Positions 61,796 to 64,000 of a stretch of DNA of 64,000 nucleotides are shown in pieces (within the stretch, counting starts at the first letter, position 1; each line of letters starts with the position of its first letter). This stretch comes from Leucobacter sp. wl10 (GTDB lineage Bacteria; Actinomycetota; Actinomycetes; Actinomycetales; Microbacteriaceae), in assembly GCF_003569785.1 (NCBI RefSeq), contig NZ_KZ984006.1:1-64000 (forward strand). The letters are read 5' to 3'. A program made the translations under genes and the position numbers. The notes under the pieces were generated by a model that searched no databases, had not been told where the DNA came from, and was given only the letters and a program-made list of their open reading frames with translations.

Positions 61796-62302
61796 ATGGT
61801 CGAGGTCACGGTCGCGGGAATGGCGCAGGACGCGCTGGGCCAGTTCGTTCTCCTGCTCCGACCGCTGAACGCAGCGCCCGGCGAGGGACGGATCCTCCCC
61901 ATCTGGATCGGTCAGCAGGAGGCCGCGTCGATCCTCGTCGCGGTCGAGGGCGCCACGACGCCGCGACCGCTCTCGCACGACCTCATGGTGCGTCTCGTGG
62001 CATCGCTCGGTGCGCGCATCGACCGGGTGGAGGTGAGCCGGATCGAGGATCGCACTTTTTACGCGGAGATCCGCCTCGAGACGCCCGCCGGCGTGAGGAT
62101 CATCGACGCCCGCCCATCTGACGCCGTGGCGATCGCGCGCAGGGCCGACGCGCCGATACACGTCTCGGATGCCGTGCTGGAGCAGGCCGGGGTACCCGAT
62201 CCGGGTGACGCGGAGCAGGGCGAGGAGCAGCTCACGGAGGAGAAGCTCGCGGAATTCCGACGATTTCTCGACGACGTCGAACCCGAGGACTTCGAGGGCT
62301 GA
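61796..62302 (+). CDS. Bifunctional nuclease family protein (DUF151)
   Basis: 168 residues from the ATG at 61796; the longer open frame lacks a good start. The core has RILPIWIGQQEAASILVAVE and RIIDARPSDAVAIARRADAPI, diagnostic of BFN/DUF151. The C-terminus is acidic (LDDVEPEDFEG). Members have been linked to nuclease activity and stress response, but the cellular role is not established. It stands alone between a regulator and the SDR region. Confidence 0.92.
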   Translation: MVEVTVAGMAQDALGQFVLLLRPLNAAPGEGRILPIWIGQQEAASILVAVEGATTPRPLSHDLMVRLVASLGARIDRVEVSRIEDRTFYAEIRLETPAGVRIIDARPSDAVAIARRADAPIHVSDAVLEQAGVPDPGDAEQGEEQLTEEKLAEFRRFLDDVEPEDFEG

Positions 62303-62373
62303 GCCGGTCGCGACCCCGGTCGGCACGCCGTCAATGTCGATCCGCAGGTGGTCGTCGGCGGCCGTTCACCGCT

Positions 62374-62954
62374 TCAGCTCCAGTGTCTCGGCGTACCCCA
62401 GGCGACCTGCGGATCGGCGGTGCGGCCGGGCTCGAAGAGCTCGTCGTGCGCCTCGTTCGTGCGTTCCACCAGCGGACCGAGGGCGGCGTATCCGGCTGCA
62501 ACCGAGTCGTCGCTGGCATGGCTGGCCCCGGGGAAGTGGTTGGTGCCCTGTGTGATCGCCCCCGGCATCACGATGGAGGTCTGACGCGGTGCGCCCCGAC
62601 GGTGTTGACGTCGAGGAGATGCGTCAGGTCGTCCTCGGTGAACGCCTCGGTGTATCCGATGAAGAGGTGTCCGGCGTTGTGCACGACCACATCGAGCCGG
62701 CCGACCTCGTCGATGACGCGCTGCACCGCGGCATCCGCCGAGGCTTGCGAGGCGACGTCGAGGTGCGTGATCCGCACGGTACCGGGCTGAGATGCGGCGA
62801 AGGCCTCCAGCTCGGCCGCCGCACGGGCGTTTCGCCCCTCGGGGTCGCGCATCGTCGCATGGACGGTGCACCCCGCCGAGATCAGGGTCTCAGCCGTGGC
62901 GCGTCCGATGCCCGTGGACGTTCCGGTGATGAGAACCGTGTCCGCAGCGCTCAC
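62374..62954 (-). pseudogene. Decayed short-chain dehydrogenase gene
   Basis: The N-terminal part (62568-62954) has the Rossmann motif TGTSTGIGRATA and VVVHNAGHLFIGY but ends in a stop shortly after DVNTVGAHRV. The C-terminal part continues in another frame from about 62585 with TSIVMPGAITQGTNHFP. The middle, which holds the YxxxK catalytic residues, is absent, so a deletion of roughly 80-90 codons joined the two pieces out of frame. The 3' end also looks eroded. It overlaps the start of the next SDR operon by 4 nt. Confidence 0.82.
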
Positions 62955-63688
62955 GACGCGCCGCCGTTGATGTGGAGAGTCTGTCCGTTGACCCAGCGGG
63001 CGGGACCGGCGAGGAAGGAGACGACCTCGGCGATGTCCTCGGGGGCCCCGAGGCGGCCCATCGGGTTCGCCCGGGCGATGCCGTCGACCTGCTCCTGGCT
63101 CTTGCCCTCGAAGAACAGCGGCGTGGCGGTGGGGCCGGGTGAGACGGCGTTGACGGTGATGTCGCGGCCGCGCAGTTCGCGGGCGAGGATGAGCGTGATC
63201 GCTTCCACGGCGCCCTTGGATGCGGCGTACGCGCCGTATCCGGGGATCTGCAGGCGGGTCACCGAGGTGGAGAAGTTGATGATCGCGCCGCCCTCGCGCA
63301 TGCGCCGAGCGGCGAGCTGGTCGACCACGAAGGTGCCTCGGACGTTCGTGCGCTGCACGCGGTCGAAGGTCTCCAGATCGAGCTGCGCGATCGGGGACAG
63401 CGGCATGATGCCGGCGGTGTGCACGAGCACGTCGACGCCGCCGAACTCCTTCTCCGCAGCGTCGAACACCGCGGCCATGGCGTTCTCGTCCGCCACGTCG
63501 CCGCCCGCGGTGATCGCGCGTCCCCCGGCGGAGACGATGCGCTCGGCCGTCTCGTCGGCGAGGCTCTTGTTGCCCGCATAGTGGACGACGACCGCCAGGC
63601 CGTCTTTCGCGAGGCGCTCCGCGCTCGTCCTGCCGATGCCTCCAGAGCCGCCGGTGACGATGGCGACGCGGTCCGGGTTGCTGGTCAT
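62951..63688 (-). CDS. SDR-family oxidoreductase
   Basis: 245 residues from the ATG at 63688 after CAGGGAGAGACC. The Rossmann motif is TGGSGGIGRTSA, VHTAGIM replaces NAG, the catalytic residues lie in STSVTRLQIPGYGAYAASKG, and the family tail PMGRLGAPEDIAEVVSFLAG is present. It resembles classical 3-oxoacyl-reductase-like enzymes. It is divergent from a TetR gene whose operators lie just upstream, so it is probably TetR-repressed. The substrate is unknown. Confidence 0.93.
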   Translation of the reverse strand: MTSNPDRVAIVTGGSGGIGRTSAERLAKDGLAVVVHYAGNKSLADETAERIVSAGGRAITAGGDVADENAMAAVFDAAEKEFGGVDVLVHTAGIMPLSPIAQLDLETFDRVQRTNVRGTFVVDQLAARRMREGGAIINFSTSVTRLQIPGYGAYAASKGAVEAITLILARELRGRDITVNAVSPGPTATPLFFEGKSQEQVDGIARANPMGRLGAPEDIAEVVSFLAGPARWVNGQTLHINGGAS

Positions 63689-63710
63689 GGTCTCTCCCTG
63701 GGTTATCATG

Positions 63711-63761
63711 TGAACACTTCGTTCATAACTGAGCGTAGCACGCTAATGGACGAATTGTTCA
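63711..63761. promoter_or_regulatory. Two operator-like palindromes between SDR and TetR genes
   Basis: TGAACACTTCGTTCA (63711-63725) is a 5-5-5 palindrome. TGGACGAATTGTTCA (63747-63761) has the same spacing with one mismatch in its left arm. Paired sites of this type between divergent genes are typical TetR-family operators. Confidence 0.65.
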
Positions 63762-63776
63762 TAAATAGGAGTAATG

Positions 63777-64000
63777 ATGACTGCAGCGCCGTCCCGCAGA
63801 GGAAGAGGCCGCCGTCCTGCCGCCGAGGTGCGCTCCGACGTCCTCACCGCGGCAGGTCGACTGCTCCTCGGCGAAGGCATCCAGGCGGTGACCTTCGAGC
63901 GGATCGCCAAAGAGGCGGGCGCGAGCAAGACCACCCTCTACAAGTGGTGGCCCTCCCCCGGGGCGCTGGCCGCCGAAGCCTTTTTCGCGCAGAGCGAGCC
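63777..64000 (+). CDS. TetR-family regulator (truncated by window end)
   Basis: The ATG at 63777 follows AGGAG by five bases (another ATG lies 3 nt earlier). The first 74 codons give a basic start (SRRGRGRRPAAEVRSD), then the helix-turn-helix LLLGEGIQAVTFERIAKEAG and ASKTTLYKWWPSPGALAAEA. The effector domain lies beyond the window. It probably represses itself and the divergent SDR operon. Confidence 0.88.
   Translation, partial: MTAAPSRRGRGRRPAAEVRSDVLTAAGRLLLGEGIQAVTFERIAKEAGASKTTLYKWWPSPGALAAEAFFAQSE

Noticed and set aside
1..64000. CRISPR array or phage structural genes
   Set aside because: I saw no regularly spaced repeat-spacer series and no capsid, portal or terminase genes; the integrated segments encode integration and mobilization functions only.

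Overview
The window is high-GC actinobacterial DNA, most consistent with Microbacteriaceae and possibly Leucobacter-like. This rests on the fhaA-fhaB-pstP-rodA-pbpA-pknA-pknB cluster with pabA, a class E sortase, crgA, a rhomboid protease and a cyclophilin, on abundant GTG starts, and on ATGA/GTGA translational overlaps. The genus is inferred, not proven.

Region 1 (59-7876, minus strand) is a complete potassium P-type ATPase operon in the order small peptide-kdpF-kdpA-kdpB-kdpC-kdpD-kdpE. Region 2 (8061-26088) is an integration hotspot at the 3' end of a tRNA-Leu(CAG) gene. Three copies of the tRNA 3' end lie at 8222, 12186 and 26004. An integrase gene or remnant lies just upstream of each: a 21-codon scrap, a pseudogene, and an intact gene. 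The segment between copies 1 and 2 carries a CmtR-like metal sensor and a P1B metal-exporting ATPase. The segment between copies 2 and 3 is a 13.8-kb mobilizable element with integrase, excisionase-like protein, XRE regulator and MobF relaxase. Its cargo is a quaternary-amine-type ABC transporter, a zinc alcohol dehydrogenase, a Fae (formaldehyde-activating enzyme) homologue, an aldehyde dehydrogenase and an IclR regulator, all on the minus strand.

Region 3 (26266-39601) is the conserved cell-division, cell-wall and Ser/Thr-kinase core. Region 4 (39698-44256) holds a NUDIX hydrolase, an alpha/beta hydrolase, a DUF4097-like protein and a two-component system. Region 5 (44397-49022) looks like a persulfide/sulfide module: a class V aminotransferase, a rhodanese, a CstB-like dioxygenase-rhodanese fusion and a CsoR/CstR-family repressor with two operator-like palindromes. 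A TerC protein and a second P1B metal ATPase follow.

Region 6 (52229-61604) is the most promising uncharacterised metabolic system. A minus-strand operon encodes an MFS carrier, a RuBisCO-like protein, a DUF1537 sugar-acid kinase and an Asp/Glu-racemase-family protein. It converges on a GlcD-GlcF-type FAD/Fe-S dehydrogenase with its own GntR regulator, and a SorC-type regulator is divergent from the MFS gene. The combination resembles acid-sugar catabolism (threonate/erythronate or apionate type) but matches no pathway I know gene for gene. Region 7 (61796-64000) holds a bifunctional-nuclease-family protein, a decayed SDR, an intact SDR and a divergent TetR gene cut by the window end.
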